A DNA stretch of 64,000 nucleotides, taken from the NCBI RefSeq assembly GCF_008806375.1, contig NZ_WAAT01000025.1, positions 62,001-126,000 of the forward strand, written 5' to 3'. This document shows, in pieces, positions 35,316 through 45,089 of this stretch. Under the pieces are notes generated by a model. It worked only from the letters and a program-made list of their open reading frames with translations, had not been told where the DNA came from and made no database searches. Position 1 is the stretch's first letter. Each line of letters begins with the position of its first letter. This DNA is from Pseudotamlana haliotis. GTDB taxonomy: Bacteria > Bacteroidota > Bacteroidia > Flavobacteriales > Flavobacteriaceae. Position numbers and translations under genes: made by a program.

Positions 35316-36107
35316 ATGAAAGAAATAACAAGTATACAGAATCCTCTTATAAAACAGCTTTCACAATTAAAAGACAAGTCCCGTGAACGTAGAAAAACAG
35401 GCACTTTTTTAATTGAAGGAGCGCGTGAAATCGCTTTGGCTCTAAAAGGTGGATTTCAATTAGAAACTATTTTGTTTTATGCTGAATTGTTTACAGCAAA
35501 GCAATTAGAGGCGTTTACTTCGGAAGGCATACAGCTCATTGAAATTTCAAAAGAGGTTTATCAAAAATTAGCCTATCGTGAAACGACTGAAGGTGTTTTA
35601 GCAGTGGCAAAATCGAAAACACAAGAACTCTCCAATTTAGCTTTCGACAAAGAAAACCCGTTAATTTTAATTGCGGAAGCCCCTGAAAAACCAGGAAACA
35701 TTGGTGCGATCTTAAGAACTGCAGACGCCGCTCATGTAGATGCTGTCATTATAGCCAACCCGAAAACCGATTTATACAATCCCAATATTATTCGATCGAG
35801 TGTTGGTTGTGTATTCACAAATACCATCGCTTCAGGAAGCACTACTGAAATTATTGATTTCTTAAAAGTCAATAAAGTCAATATTTACTGTGCAGCCTTA
35901 CAAGCTTCGGTACCATACCACACACAGGATTTCACAAAAGCAACAGCGCTCGTTGTTGGTACAGAAGCCACGGGTTTAAGTGAAGCTTGGCGTAAAAATT
36001 CTACCCAAAACATCATCATCCCGATGCAAGGTGAAATAGATTCTATGAATGTATCAGTAGCCGCTGGAATTTTAGTGTTTGAAGCTAAACGACAACGGGG
36101 GTTTTAG
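35316..36107 (+). CDS. TrmH/SpoU-family RNA 2'-O-methyltransferase
   Basis: This is a SPOUT-class methyltransferase of 263 residues that modifies rRNA or tRNA. The N-terminal substrate-binding domain reads SIQNPLIKQLSQLKDKSRERRKTGTF (given as residues 5-30), then LIEGAREIALAL. SpoU motif 1 is in EAPEKPGNIGAILRTADA, motif 2 in ALVVGTEATGLSEAW, and motif 3 in IPMQGEIDSMNVSVAAGILVFE. ATG 35316 follows a TACTTTTG box; the open frame to 35259 lies upstream of it. The exact target nucleotide cannot be told. Confidence 0.92.
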   Translation: MKEITSIQNPLIKQLSQLKDKSRERRKTGTFLIEGAREIALALKGGFQLETILFYAELFTAKQLEAFTSEGIQLIEISKEVYQKLAYRETTEGVLAVAKSKTQELSNLAFDKENPLILIAEAPEKPGNIGAILRTADAAHVDAVIIANPKTDLYNPNIIRSSVGCVFTNTIASGSTTEIIDFLKVNKVNIYCAALQASVPYHTQDFTKATALVVGTEATGLSEAWRKNSTQNIIIPMQGEIDSMNVSVAAGILVFEAKRQRGF

Positions 36108-36253
36108 TTAAAAGGAAACTTCAAAATTAAAACTTCAGCCTTGCTTTTATACCATTAAAACATATCAACAATTCCTCATTTCTACATCATCAATAGTCAA
36201 TTTATCACATAAAAAACAGTTAATCAAATCTACATCTAACAACACCTCTATAA

Positions 36254-37486
36254 ATGACCTCTCAAGCCCTTTTCTATATTATTATTGCTATTATTAGCAT
36301 CAGTTTTATCGTTGATAAAATTTTAGATGCTTTAAACGCTAAACATTATAACGATACCCTTCCGAAGGAATTAAAAGATGTTTACGACGCTCAAGAATAT
36401 CAAAAATCACAAAATTATAAAGCAACTAATTATAAGTTTGAAATTATGACTTCGACTTTTTCTTTAGTGCTTACTTTAGGTTTTCTGTTTTTAGACGGCT
36501 TTGAATATATAGATAATATAGCTCGCAGTTTTAGTGACAACCCTATTGTAATCGCATTGATTTTCTTCGGAATTATTATGATTGGAAGTGATATTTTGAC
36601 CACACCCTTTTCTTACTATAGTACCTTTGTGATTGAAGAAAAATTCGGATTTAATAAAACAACGAAAAAAGTCTTCTTTTTAGACAAACTAAAAGGTTGG
36701 TTGATGATGGCAGTTATTGGAGGCGGTATATTGGCTTTAATTATCTGGTTTTATCAAGTCACTGGAACACAATTTTGGTTATACGCCTGGGCTTTAGTTG
36801 CTGTTTTCTCCTTGTTTATGAATATGTTTTACTCCAAACTCATTGTACCATTATTCAACAAACAAACACCTTTAGAGGTTGGGAGTTTACGTGATAACAT
36901 TTCTAAATACGCGGAAACAGTTGGTTTCAAGTTGGATAAAATTTTTGTTATTGATGGTTCTAAAAGGAGCACCAAAGCCAATGCTTATTTTTCAGGTTTT
37001 GGAAGTGAAAAACGTGTGACGCTTTATGACACTTTAATCAATGATTTAGACGAAGATGAAATCGTTGCCGTTTTAGCCCATGAAGTTGGCCATTATAAAA
37101 AGAAGCATATCATTTTCAATTTATGTGCTTCTATTCTACTTACTGGAGTAACGCTTTATATTTTATCCCTGTTTATTTCAAATCCATTATTATCAAATGC
37201 TTTAGGTGTTGAAATTCCTAGTTTTCATATTGGATTGATTGCTTTTGGCTTACTCTACGCGCCGATTTCAGAAGTGACAGGTTTAATTATGAACCTATTT
37301 TCTAGAAAATTTGAATACCAAGCAGATGACTACGCTAAAAACACTTTTAAGGCTGAGCCATTGATAACATCACTAAAAAAACTATCAAAAAATAGTTTGA
37401 GTAACCTAACACCGCATCCTGCTTATGTTTTTATGCATTACTCTCACCCTACTTTATTACAGCGTATATTAAATTTAAAACGATAG
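36254..37486 (+). CDS. M48-family membrane metallopeptidase (Ste24/CAAX protease type)
   Basis: This is an integral membrane zinc protease of 410 residues. It has several transmembrane helices before and after the catalytic segment, as in Ste24. The motif VLAHEVGHYKKKH provides the two His ligands and the catalytic Glu, and EYQADDYA near residue 355 supplies the third ligand. An N-terminal CAAX-peptidase extension region is present (about 1-200). It is probably involved in membrane protein quality control. It converges with the OmpA-like gene across a shared terminator. Confidence 0.93.
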   Translation: MTSQALFYIIIAIISISFIVDKILDALNAKHYNDTLPKELKDVYDAQEYQKSQNYKATNYKFEIMTSTFSLVLTLGFLFLDGFEYIDNIARSFSDNPIVIALIFFGIIMIGSDILTTPFSYYSTFVIEEKFGFNKTTKKVFFLDKLKGWLMMAVIGGGILALIIWFYQVTGTQFWLYAWALVAVFSLFMNMFYSKLIVPLFNKQTPLEVGSLRDNISKYAETVGFKLDKIFVIDGSKRSTKANAYFSGFGSEKRVTLYDTLINDLDEDEIVAVLAHEVGHYKKKHIIFNLCASILLTGVTLYILSLFISNPLLSNALGVEIPSFHIGLIAFGLLYAPISEVTGLIMNLFSRKFEYQADDYAKNTFKAEPLITSLKKLSKNSLSNLTPHPAYVFMHYSHPTLLQRILNLKR

Positions 37487-37518
37487 CACAAGTACATTTT
37501 AAATCATTCAGAATATAA

Positions 37519-37555
37519 AAAAGGTCTGTAACACCTTAAGCATTACAGACCTTTT
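37519..37555. terminator. Bidirectional terminator
   Basis: AAAAGGTCTGTAA and TTACAGACCTTTT pair perfectly over 13 bases, between the convergent M48 and OmpA-like genes. Confidence 0.85.
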
Positions 37556-37574
37556 AAAAATTATATAAACGTGA

Positions 37575-39680
37575 TTATTGCTTCACTAAAACCACTTCAA
37601 CACGTCTGTTGTTTCTTCTACCTGCTGCCGTAGAGTTATCATCAATTGGGTTAGATTCTCCATAACCTTTATGTGATAAACGTGATGAACTCACTCCATT
37701 CTCAATTAAGTAAGTCATTACCGTACTCGCTCTATCTTCTGATAACCTCTGATTTAAAGCTTCAGAACCAGAACTATCAGTATAACCATTAATAGTGAAA
37801 TGTGCATCAGGATATTCCTGTAAGACTTCAACAATATTATCTAAAACTGCTTTAGAAGCATCTTTTAAAGTTGACTTCCCATTATTAAATAAAATCGTTT
37901 TTGCATAAGCGCTTAAAGTATTTAAGACTGCTTCAGTTACTTTTGGAGCAGGAGCAGGACAACCGTTATTTTCAACTGTTCCAGCTACATCAGGACATTG
38001 ATCAACGTTATCTAAAACGGTATCATTATCAGCATCTCCCCAAGGGCAACCTTTATTTTCTAGTGGCCCAGCTATATTTGGACAAGCGTCTTCATTATCT
38101 AAAATACCATCGTTGTCTGAATCTCCCCAAGGACATCCTCCATTTTCCGTTGGACCTGCTTCATTAGGACATTTATCTTCGTTATCTAAAACACCATCAG
38201 CATCAGCGTCACCCCATGGGCATCCGTTATTTTCTTCTGGACCAACCTCTTTAGGGCAAGCATCTAACTTATCAATCACACCATCGCCATCTCTATCTTT
38301 AGCTTCACCTTGATAAATAGGAATTTTTAAACCAGCATAAACATCGGCAGCCTTAGTATTATCACTAACCAAAGCACTTAACACAGAACCAGAACCTAGA
38401 TATAATGGCCCTAATCTTAATCCTGCACCGGCTTGAAAACCACTATACTGCACAATACCCATAGGTAAATAAAAACTAAACCATTTACTCTCAAAACGAG
38501 GCGTTAATGACAAGGTATTCGCAACACGAGTAGCCCCTACTTTCTCTTTTGAAACTAAAGACAAATCGGTGTTTAAATTCACATATAAATGATTAGTAAA
38601 ACTCCAATCTGCATTAAAATGAAGTGCTGTTGGTAAGCTTACTTTATAACCACTTCTTGAATCGACTAATGTATAATAAGTACTCAAAAAGTCTTCAAAA
38701 CTATCTGCATTATCAAAATCATCTTCAAGATCTTATACGTTAACATCTGTTTGATTGATGTTATAAGTTTCTTCAATACCGTCTTTATAGTTAATACTTC
38801 CAATATCTGTAATGGAAAGCCCTAATTTAAGCTTGTACTTATTTTTGTCTTTAACATAATAAGTATCACCATTACTATTTGTCTTTTGATATTTTGGGTA
38901 ATCTGGACGCCATTCGTACACAAAACCTAAGTCAAAACCAACTCCAGTAGCTTTAGGAAGTTCATATTCATAACCATCTTCATCTACAGAAGCATCAAAA
39001 ACAGCATAGGTTAAATCACCCGTAGTTGATATGCTTGCAGTATCTGGTCCATACCCATCAACATCTAGATCAACGCTAATATTATCTCCATTTATATGAG
39101 CGCTACCCGCTCCTTGAAGATATTTAACAGTAAGACCTCCTTTTAAAAACTTCGTTCTATCATCAATAATCACACGAGCATAAGTCACACCTAACTCACC
39201 CCAACCATGGCCTGTTGTAATTAAACCACCATCATCAAAGCTTACGTCTTCATTGTTATCACCTTCAAAATTGTCAATCAGTTCCCCATTAACATTATGA
39301 GCAGTAACAAAGGCTCTAGAACGGGTAAACACAGCTAAAGAGCTATTTTTATTTATATTGAACATGAATGCAGGCCCCATGATATCGGTATTTACTAGGG
39401 CATTGTTATTATCTGTTGGATAAAGTTTAGCACTGTCCTCAAAATCATATCCACTTTTTGTAGCGTCTAAAACATTGATACCTGCATAGTCATTGCATCC
39501 AAAAGCACTAACTCCCACAAGATTTATATCTGTTTTAAATCGGGAATCGGTAATATTAGCGGGGTTAGCAATAACACTATTCACACCACTGTAGTTATCG
39601 GTTAAAAAACCATTAAATGACTGACCTTGCATCAAATACGGTGATACAATAATCAATAGTAGTAAAGTAATTTTTTTCAT
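37575..39680 (-). pseudogene. DUF5723-OmpA family envelope protein, interrupted by one in-frame TAA
   Basis: The minus strand encodes one continuous frame of 701 sense-equivalent codons broken only by TAA at 38735-38733 (codon 316). Upstream of it are a signal peptide (MKKITLLLLIIVSPYLMQGQ) and a DUF5723-like beta-rich domain with SFNGFLTDNYSGVNSVIANP. Just after it the same frame continues DLEDDFDNADSFEDF, more beta-strands, four thrombospondin type 3 repeats (for example DRDGDGVIDKLDACP, about 33 residues each) and an OmpA peptidoglycan-binding domain with NGYTDSSGS and RRNNRRVEV. A TTG at 38687 can start the downstream part but would lack a signal peptide. The gene is therefore probably inactive, truncated, read through, or affected by a sequence error. 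Confidence 0.85.
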
Positions 39681-39875
39681 AAATCGTTGTTGTATGGTTT
39701 GTAAAGCGCGAAAATATAACATATATGTTAAAGAAAACATAAAATTAAGGTTAAACCTAGTGTATACAACGCTTACATGATATTCAAAAATCATTTTCTA
39801 CATTTCTAATTACTTTAAACTTATTAGTATATTACCAACCATAAGTTAAAAAATCAATTAACAGAACGCCATAAA

Positions 39876-40454
39876 ATGAAGATTTACACAAAAACAGGAG
39901 ATAAAGGCACAACCGCATTATTTGGAGGTACACGAGTACCCAAACATCATATTCGCATAGAAAGTTACGGTACGGTAGACGAACTAAACTCTTATTTGGG
40001 TTTAATTCGTGATCAACCCATTCATCAAGATTATATAGATCTGATCATCCGTATTCAAGACCGTTTGTTTACCCTTGGAGCCATTTTAGCAACAGATCCT
40101 GAAAAAGCCACATTAAAGAACGGCAAATCACGCTTAAATATTTCTAAAATTTCTGATACCGACATTGAACGCTTAGAGCACGAAATGGATCTCATGAACG
40201 CAGCCTTACCAGAAATGACGCATTTTATTTTACCTGGCGGAAACCAGTCTGTGTCATTCTGTCACATTGCACGTTGTGTATGTCGCAGAGCCGAACGTTT
40301 AGCCTCACAACTCAATGAAATTGAACCCTTTGAAGCAAACGCCTTAATCTACCTCAATCGTTTGTCTGACTATCTTTTTGTGTTGGCACGGAAGTTGTCT
40401 TATGATATGCGAGCCGAAGAAATTAAATGGATTCCTGAAAAAAGTGAGGAGTAA
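39876..40454 (+). CDS. Cob(I)yrinic acid a,c-diamide adenosyltransferase (PduO type)
   Basis: This ATP-dependent enzyme of 192 residues makes adenosylcobalamin in the cytoplasm. It opens with the PduO signature KIYTKTGDKGTTALFGG and contains SYGTVDELNSYLG, RLFTLGAILATD and the C-terminal ARCVCRRAERLASQL helix with the ATP- and cobalamin-contacting Arg residues. It has no cobalamin biosynthesis neighbours here, so it may serve salvage for a B12-dependent enzyme elsewhere. No cobalamin riboswitch is visible upstream. The 251-base gap after it holds no gene that I can support. Confidence 0.93.
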   Translation: MKIYTKTGDKGTTALFGGTRVPKHHIRIESYGTVDELNSYLGLIRDQPIHQDYIDLIIRIQDRLFTLGAILATDPEKATLKNGKSRLNISKISDTDIERLEHEMDLMNAALPEMTHFILPGGNQSVSFCHIARCVCRRAERLASQLNEIEPFEANALIYLNRLSDYLFVLARKLSYDMRAEEIKWIPEKSEE

Positions 40455-40653
40455 ATTCATTTAAAGGTTTAAATAACAAAAGTACGTTCTTGTAATTATT
40501 GATAAAATGCGTTTTAAAAACTCCCGTGAAATGTAGAGATTCTTTTCATAGAGATTTTTTAAACTAATGCCATGCCATGGTTATTAGAAAGTATCCATTT
40601 TCAAGATTTCTTTAATAGTAAATTTAAAGAATGTGAAATAATTGTTTTTTTTC

Positions 40654-40683
40654 TTGTCTATTTAAACTAAAAATTTATTTTTG
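40654..40683 (+). promoter_or_regulatory. Promoter of the DUF2795 gene
   Basis: TTG (40654-40656), 19 bases, then TATTTTTG (40676-40683). The start point near 40687 gives a leader of about 19 bases. Confidence 0.6.
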
Positions 40684-40705
40684 CACAAAATTAAACACGT
40701 AAGAA

Positions 40706-40927
40706 ATGTATTGGACTTTAGAATTAGCTTCTTATTTAAGTGATGCACCTTGGCCAGCAACTAAAGATGAACTTATAGATTACGCTATTAGAACGGGAGC
40801 ACCGTTAGAAGTAGTGGAAAATTTACAATCTATTGAAGATGAAGGAGACTCTTATGACTCTATTGAAGAAATCTGGTCTGACTATCCTACTGATGAAGAT
40901 TACCTTTGGAATGAGGATGAATATTAG
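40706..40927 (+). CDS. DUF2795-like small acidic protein
   Basis: This is an acidic protein of 73 residues, MYWTLELASYLSDAPWPATK at the start, then DELIDYAIRTGAPLEVVENL and a strongly acidic tail with Asp, Glu, Tyr and Trp. It resembles the DUF2795 family that is widespread upstream of secA in flavobacteria (from memory). Its function is unknown. It has a good promoter and its own terminator, so it is a single-gene unit placed just before secA. Confidence 0.85.
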   Translation: MYWTLELASYLSDAPWPATKDELIDYAIRTGAPLEVVENLQSIEDEGDSYDSIEEIWSDYPTDEDYLWNEDEY

Positions 40928-40948
40928 ATAAACGCATAAATAATAGTT

Positions 40949-40977
40949 AAAAAGTCTCAATTTGAGGCTTTTTTTTT
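40949..40977 (+). terminator. Terminator of the DUF2795 gene
   Basis: AAAAAGTCTCAA and TTTGAGGCTTTTT form a hairpin, followed by a long T-run. Confidence 0.9.
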
Positions 40978-41007
40978 GTCCAAATCTTTAAACAAGATGT
41001 ATCTTTG
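40975..41007 (+). promoter_or_regulatory. Promoter of secA
   Basis: TTTG (40975-40978), 21 bases, then TATCTTTG (41000-41007). The predicted leader is about 82 bases. Confidence 0.5.
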
Positions 41008-41057
41008 GAAGCACTAAATACGCATACTAAAGAACCAAAAAACATATTACAAAAACC

Positions 41058-41075
41058 TTACGCCGTGAGGTGTAA
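41058..41075 (+). promoter_or_regulatory. Leader hairpin with GNRA tetraloop before secA
   Basis: TTACGCC pairs with GGTGTAA (one G-U pair) around a GTGA loop. It ends 17 bases before the ATG and could influence translation. Confidence 0.3.
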
Positions 41076-41092
41076 CATATAAAATAACTCTC

Positions 41093-44000
41093 ATGAATTT
41101 TTTAAATTCTGTATTAAAAGTATTTGTTGGCGATAAGTCTAAACAAGATGTCAAAGCCATCACACCAATAGTGTCTCAAATAAAAAGCTTTGAAGCTGCT
41201 TTAGAAGCCCTATCACATGATGAATTAAGGGCTAAAACAGCTGAATTTCAAGCCAAAATTGCCGAGGCGAAGAAAGACATTGATGCCAAAATAGAAAGTC
41301 TGACTTTAGAAGCTGAAAACACTGAAGACATTGATAAACGTGAGGATATCTACCTAGACATCGACAAGCTTAAGGATGATGCCTATGCCGTGACTCAAGA
41401 GGTTTTAAATGACATTCTTCCCGAAGCCTTTGCTGTGGTCAAAGAAACAGCAAAACGTTTTGTTCACAACACCTCTATTCCAGTTACTGCTAACGAATTT
41501 GATAGATTAATTTCTAGTGAAAACGATTATGTGGTTTTACAAGACGACAAAGCTGTTTGGGCAAACTCTTGGGACGCTGCTGGAAAAGCCATTACTTGGG
41601 ATATGATTCACTACGATGTACAGCTTATTGGTGGTATTGCGATGCATCAAGGTAAAATTGCAGAAATGCAAACAGGTGAAGGTAAAACCTTAGTTGCAAC
41701 ATTACCTGTTTACTTAAATGCCTTAGCTGGAAACGGTGTGCACTTAGTAACTGTAAATGATTACTTAGCAAAACGTGATAGCGCTTGGATGGCCCCTATT
41801 TTTCAGTTTCACGGACTAAGTGTTGATTGTATTGACTACCACAGACCAAATTCTGAAGCCCGAAGAAAAGCCTATAACGCCGATATTACTTATGGTACCA
41901 ACAATGAGTTTGGCTTCGATTACTTACGTGATAACATGGCACATGCTCCTGAAGATTTGGTGCAACGTCCACATAACTATGCTATTGTCGATGAGGTCGA
42001 TTCTGTTTTAGTTGATGATGCCCGTACACCATTAATTATCTCTGGACCAATCCCTAAAGGTGATCACCATGAATTCAATGAATTAAAACCAAAGGTTGAC
42101 GATATTGTTTCTGTTCAACGTAAATATTTAACTGGTGTTTTAGCTGAAGCTAAGAAACTCATCAAAGAAGGTGATACTAAAGAAGGTGCTTTCCAATTAC
42201 TACGTGTTTACCGTGGTATTCCTAAAAATAAAGCGCTTATTAAGTTCTTATCTGAAGATGGTATTAAGCAACTACTTCAGAAAACAGAAAACTTTTACAT
42301 GCAGGACAACAATCGCGAAATGCCAAAGATTGATGCCGAATTGTACTATGTGATTGAAGAAAAAAACAACCAGGTTGAATTAACCGATAAAGGTGTTGAT
42401 TACATTTCAGGAAAAGACAATCCAGACTTTTTCATCTTACCTGAAATTGGTTTAGAAATCGCTAAGATTGAAAAACAAGGTCTTTCTGCTGAAGAAGAAG
42501 CGACGCTTAAAGAAGATTTATATAAAGATTTTGGTGTGAAGTCTGAACGTATTCATACATTAAATCAATTATTAAAAGCTTATGCTTTATTCGAAAAAGA
42601 CACACAATATGTGGTCATGGAGAATAAAGTGATGATTGTTGATGAACAAACGGGTCGTATTATGGATGGTCGTCGTTATAGTGACGGACTCCACCAAGCG
42701 ATTGAGGCTAAAGAAAATGTAAAAATTGAAGATGCTACTCAAACGTTTGCTACGGTAACGCTTCAAAATTACTTTAGAATGTACCGTAAACTTTCTGGTA
42801 TGACCGGTACTGCGGTTACCGAGGCTGGAGAGTTCTGGGAAATCTATAAATTAGATGTGGTTGAAATTCCAACCAACCGTCCTATTGCTCGTGATGATAG
42901 AGATGATTTAGTTTTCAAAACGAAACGTGAAAAATACAACGCTGTAATTGATGAGGTTACCGAAATGTCTAAAGCAGGACGTCCTGTTTTAATTGGTACA
43001 ACTTCAGTAGAAATTAGTGAGTTATTAGGAAAAATGCTTAGCATTAGAAAAATTCCTCATAACGTATTAAACGCGAAACAACATAAACGTGAAGCTGATA
43101 TTGTTGCTGAAGCTGGTAACGCTGGCCAAGTAACAATCGCAACAAATATGGCGGGTCGTGGTACCGATATTAAATTATCTGATGAAGTTAAAAAAGCAGG
43201 TGGTTTAGCCATTGTTGGTACTGAGCGTCATGATTCACGTCGTGTTGACAGACAGTTACGTGGTCGTGCTGGTCGTCAAGGAGATCCAGGAAGCTCTCAA
43301 TTTTATGTCTCTTTAGAAGATAACTTGATGCGTTTATTCGGTTCTGAGCGTATCGCGAAGATGATGGATAAAATGGGATTAAAAGAAGGTGAAGTGATTC
43401 AGCATTCTTGGATTTCAAAATCTATTGAAAACGCACAGAAGAAGGTAGAAGAAAACAACTTTGGTGTTCGTAAGCGTTTATTAGAATATGATGATGTTAT
43501 GAACGCGCAACGTGAGGTGGTTTACAAACGCCGTCACCACGCTTTACACGGTGAGCGTCTACGTGTAGATATCGCCAATATGCTTTTTGATACTTCAGAA
43601 GGCATTGCTGAAGGAAACAAAAACGCTAATGATTATAAGAATTTCGAATTTGAATTGATTCGTTATTTCTCAATGAGCGCACCTATTTCTGAAGATGAAT
43701 TTGCTAAACTTTCAGCTCAAGAAATCACTTCTAAAGTGTACCATGCGGCTTTCAAGCATTATAAGGAAAAAATGACGCGTAATGCTGATATGGCCTTCCC
43801 TGTAATTAAAAATGTATACGAAACACAACGTGATAAGTTTAAACGTATCGTGGTACCGTTTACAGATGGTATTAAAAGTTTAAACGTGGTTACTGACCTT
43901 GAAAAAGCTTATGAAACAAATGGAAAACAATTAATTACCGATTTTGAGAAGAATATTGCTTTAGCCATAATCGACGATTCTTGGAAAACTCATTTACGTA

Positions 44001-44452
44001 AAATGGATGAGTTGAAACAATCGGTGCAATTAGCCGTTCACGAACAAAAAGATCCTTTACTAATTTATAAGTTTGAAGCTTTTGAGCTATTCAAAGGTAT
44101 GATTGACCAAGTGAATAAAGATGTCATTTCATTCTTATTTAAAGGCGAATTACCTCAAGAAACTCAAAATACCATTCAGGAAGCAAGACAACAACCTGCT
44201 ACTAAGGAAAACTTGCAAACCCAAAAAGAGGAAATTCCTAATTTAGACGAGCGTTCTGCACAAAGTAGAGCGGCAGGAAATACCCAACGCCAACAAGAGG
44301 TTATTGAAACCGTTGTACGTTCTGCTCCTAAAATTGGTCGTAACGATCGTGTGACTATCAAAAATGTTATGAATGGTGAAAACAAAACCATGAAATTCAA
44401 ACAAGCAGAACCTTTATTAGCCAAAGGCGAATGGGTTTTAACTCAAGAATAA
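41093..44452 (+). CDS. secA: Preprotein translocase ATPase SecA
   Basis: This is the motor of the Sec export pathway. Its 1119 residues are longer than E. coli SecA (901), with insertions typical of Bacteroidota. The nucleotide-binding domain 1 Walker A motif is in MQTGEGKTLVATLP (about residue 190) with VDEVDSVLVDDARTPLIISG as the DEAD-like box. The second half shows TNMAGRGTDIKLSDEV and RQLRGRAGRQGDPGSSQFYVSLED (quoted in two parts, around residues 715-740). The preprotein cross-linking and wing domains are present. The C-terminus ends GEWVLTQE and lacks the CxCxnCH zinc motif that many SecA proteins carry. A perfect terminator follows. Confidence 0.97.
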   Translation: MNFLNSVLKVFVGDKSKQDVKAITPIVSQIKSFEAALEALSHDELRAKTAEFQAKIAEAKKDIDAKIESLTLEAENTEDIDKREDIYLDIDKLKDDAYAVTQEVLNDILPEAFAVVKETAKRFVHNTSIPVTANEFDRLISSENDYVVLQDDKAVWANSWDAAGKAITWDMIHYDVQLIGGIAMHQGKIAEMQTGEGKTLVATLPVYLNALAGNGVHLVTVNDYLAKRDSAWMAPIFQFHGLSVDCIDYHRPNSEARRKAYNADITYGTNNEFGFDYLRDNMAHAPEDLVQRPHNYAIVDEVDSVLVDDARTPLIISGPIPKGDHHEFNELKPKVDDIVSVQRKYLTGVLAEAKKLIKEGDTKEGAFQLLRVYRGIPKNKALIKFLSEDGIKQLLQKTENFYMQDNNREMPKIDAELYYVIEEKNNQVELTDKGVDYISGKDNPDFFILPEIGLEIAKIEKQGLSAEEEATLKEDLYKDFGVKSERIHTLNQLLKAYALFEKDTQYVVMENKVMIVDEQTGRIMDGRRYSDGLHQAIEAKENVKIEDATQTFATVTLQNYFRMYRKLSGMTGTAVTEAGEFWEIYKLDVVEIPTNRPIARDDRDDLVFKTKREKYNAVIDEVTEMSKAGRPVLIGTTSVEISELLGKMLSIRKIPHNVLNAKQHKREADIVAEAGNAGQVTIATNMAGRGTDIKLSDEVKKAGGLAIVGTERHDSRRVDRQLRGRAGRQGDPGSSQFYVSLEDNLMRLFGSERIAKMMDKMGLKEGEVIQHSWISKSIENAQKKVEENNFGVRKRLLEYDDVMNAQREVVYKRRHHALHGERLRVDIANMLFDTSEGIAEGNKNANDYKNFEFELIRYFSMSAPISEDEFAKLSAQEITSKVYHAAFKHYKEKMTRNADMAFPVIKNVYETQRDKFKRIVVPFTDGIKSLNVVTDLEKAYETNGKQLITDFEKNIALAIIDDSWKTHLRKMDELKQSVQLAVHEQKDPLLIYKFEAFELFKGMIDQVNKDVISFLFKGELPQETQNTIQEARQQPATKENLQTQKEEIPNLDERSAQSRAAGNTQRQQEVIETVVRSAPKIGRNDRVTIKNVMNGENKTMKFKQAEPLLAKGEWVLTQE

Positions 44453-44487
44453 AATAGTAGCCTTATCAAGGTGACTTTAGAAAATTA

Positions 44488-44521
44488 AAAAATCCCGATA
44501 GAATATTCTATCGGGATTTTT
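44488..44521. terminator. Bidirectional terminator after secA
   Basis: A perfect 34-base palindrome centred on GAATATTC, with A-runs and T-runs at its ends. It serves secA and the convergent gene at 44563. Confidence 0.95.
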
Positions 44522-44562
44522 ATTTCATTAAAATCATAAAAACTGATTCTAACCAAAATACT

Positions 44563-45021
44563 TTAATCTTCTTGTCCTGGGTTACTTACAATAATCTCTA
44601 ATTTATAATTTGCTTTTTCATTTCGTCTTGCTGCGCTACGCATTAAATAAACACGAATTGTATAATCACCAGTCTCTTGCAACTCATCCTCAAACATATT
44701 GTCCTCAACCGAGCCGTTAAAAATAGCGACATACTCTTCTTCTGGTTCCATGATATTAAAATAATTTGCGGTATTATCTGTAGCCATACTTACATTTAAA
44801 GACTGCCCTTTCTTCACATTAACCGTATAATCAACAGTTTGTTCTCCTTTTAGACTATTTTCAATGATTGTACTAAATTTACCTTCTTCAAACTTTACTA
44901 CTTCTTTTTTTATGCCCTGAGCATGTGCACTAGAAACAGCTAAACAGCTTGCGAAAATGCAAAAAGCTAGCACCTTCACCATAATTTGTTTTATTCCGAT
45001 AATTACATTTATTTTTCTCAT
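44563..45021 (-). CDS. Secreted protein resembling g-type lysozyme inhibitor (PliG-like)
   Basis: This is an exported protein of about 152 residues. The signal peptide includes VLAFCIFASCLAVSSAHAQ. The mature part is a beta-rich domain with YTVNVKKGQSLNVSM, a YFNIMEP segment and, near the end, GDYTIRVYLMRSAARRNEKA followed by NYKLEIIV. That last motif reminds me of the PliG family of g-type lysozyme inhibitors and related periplasmic proteins. The assignment rests on motif memory only. Two starts are possible, ATG 45021 or ATG 44982; both retain the signal peptide. The neighbouring M23 peptidase gene acts on peptidoglycan as well, which is at least compatible. Confidence 0.6.
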   Translation of the reverse strand: MRKINVIIGIKQIMVKVLAFCIFASCLAVSSAHAQGIKKEVVKFEEGKFSTIIENSLKGEQTVDYTVNVKKGQSLNVSMATDNTANYFNIMEPEEEYVAIFNGSVEDNMFEDELQETGDYTIRVYLMRSAARRNEKANYKLEIIVSNPGQED

Positions 45022-45089
45022 AATAAAAATGTTATAAGGTTATACATTACTACTAAAGATAAATAAAAAAGCGGTGAAAAAAATATTTT

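Noticed and set aside
37575-38687. A separate OmpA gene starting at TTG 38687
   Set aside because: It has no signal peptide, begins in the middle of a beta-rich region, and is in the same frame as the upstream DUF5723 part with only one stop codon between them.
39681-39875. Cobalamin riboswitch before the adenosyltransferase gene
   Set aside because: No B12-box-like core or suitable stems could be found in the short spacer.
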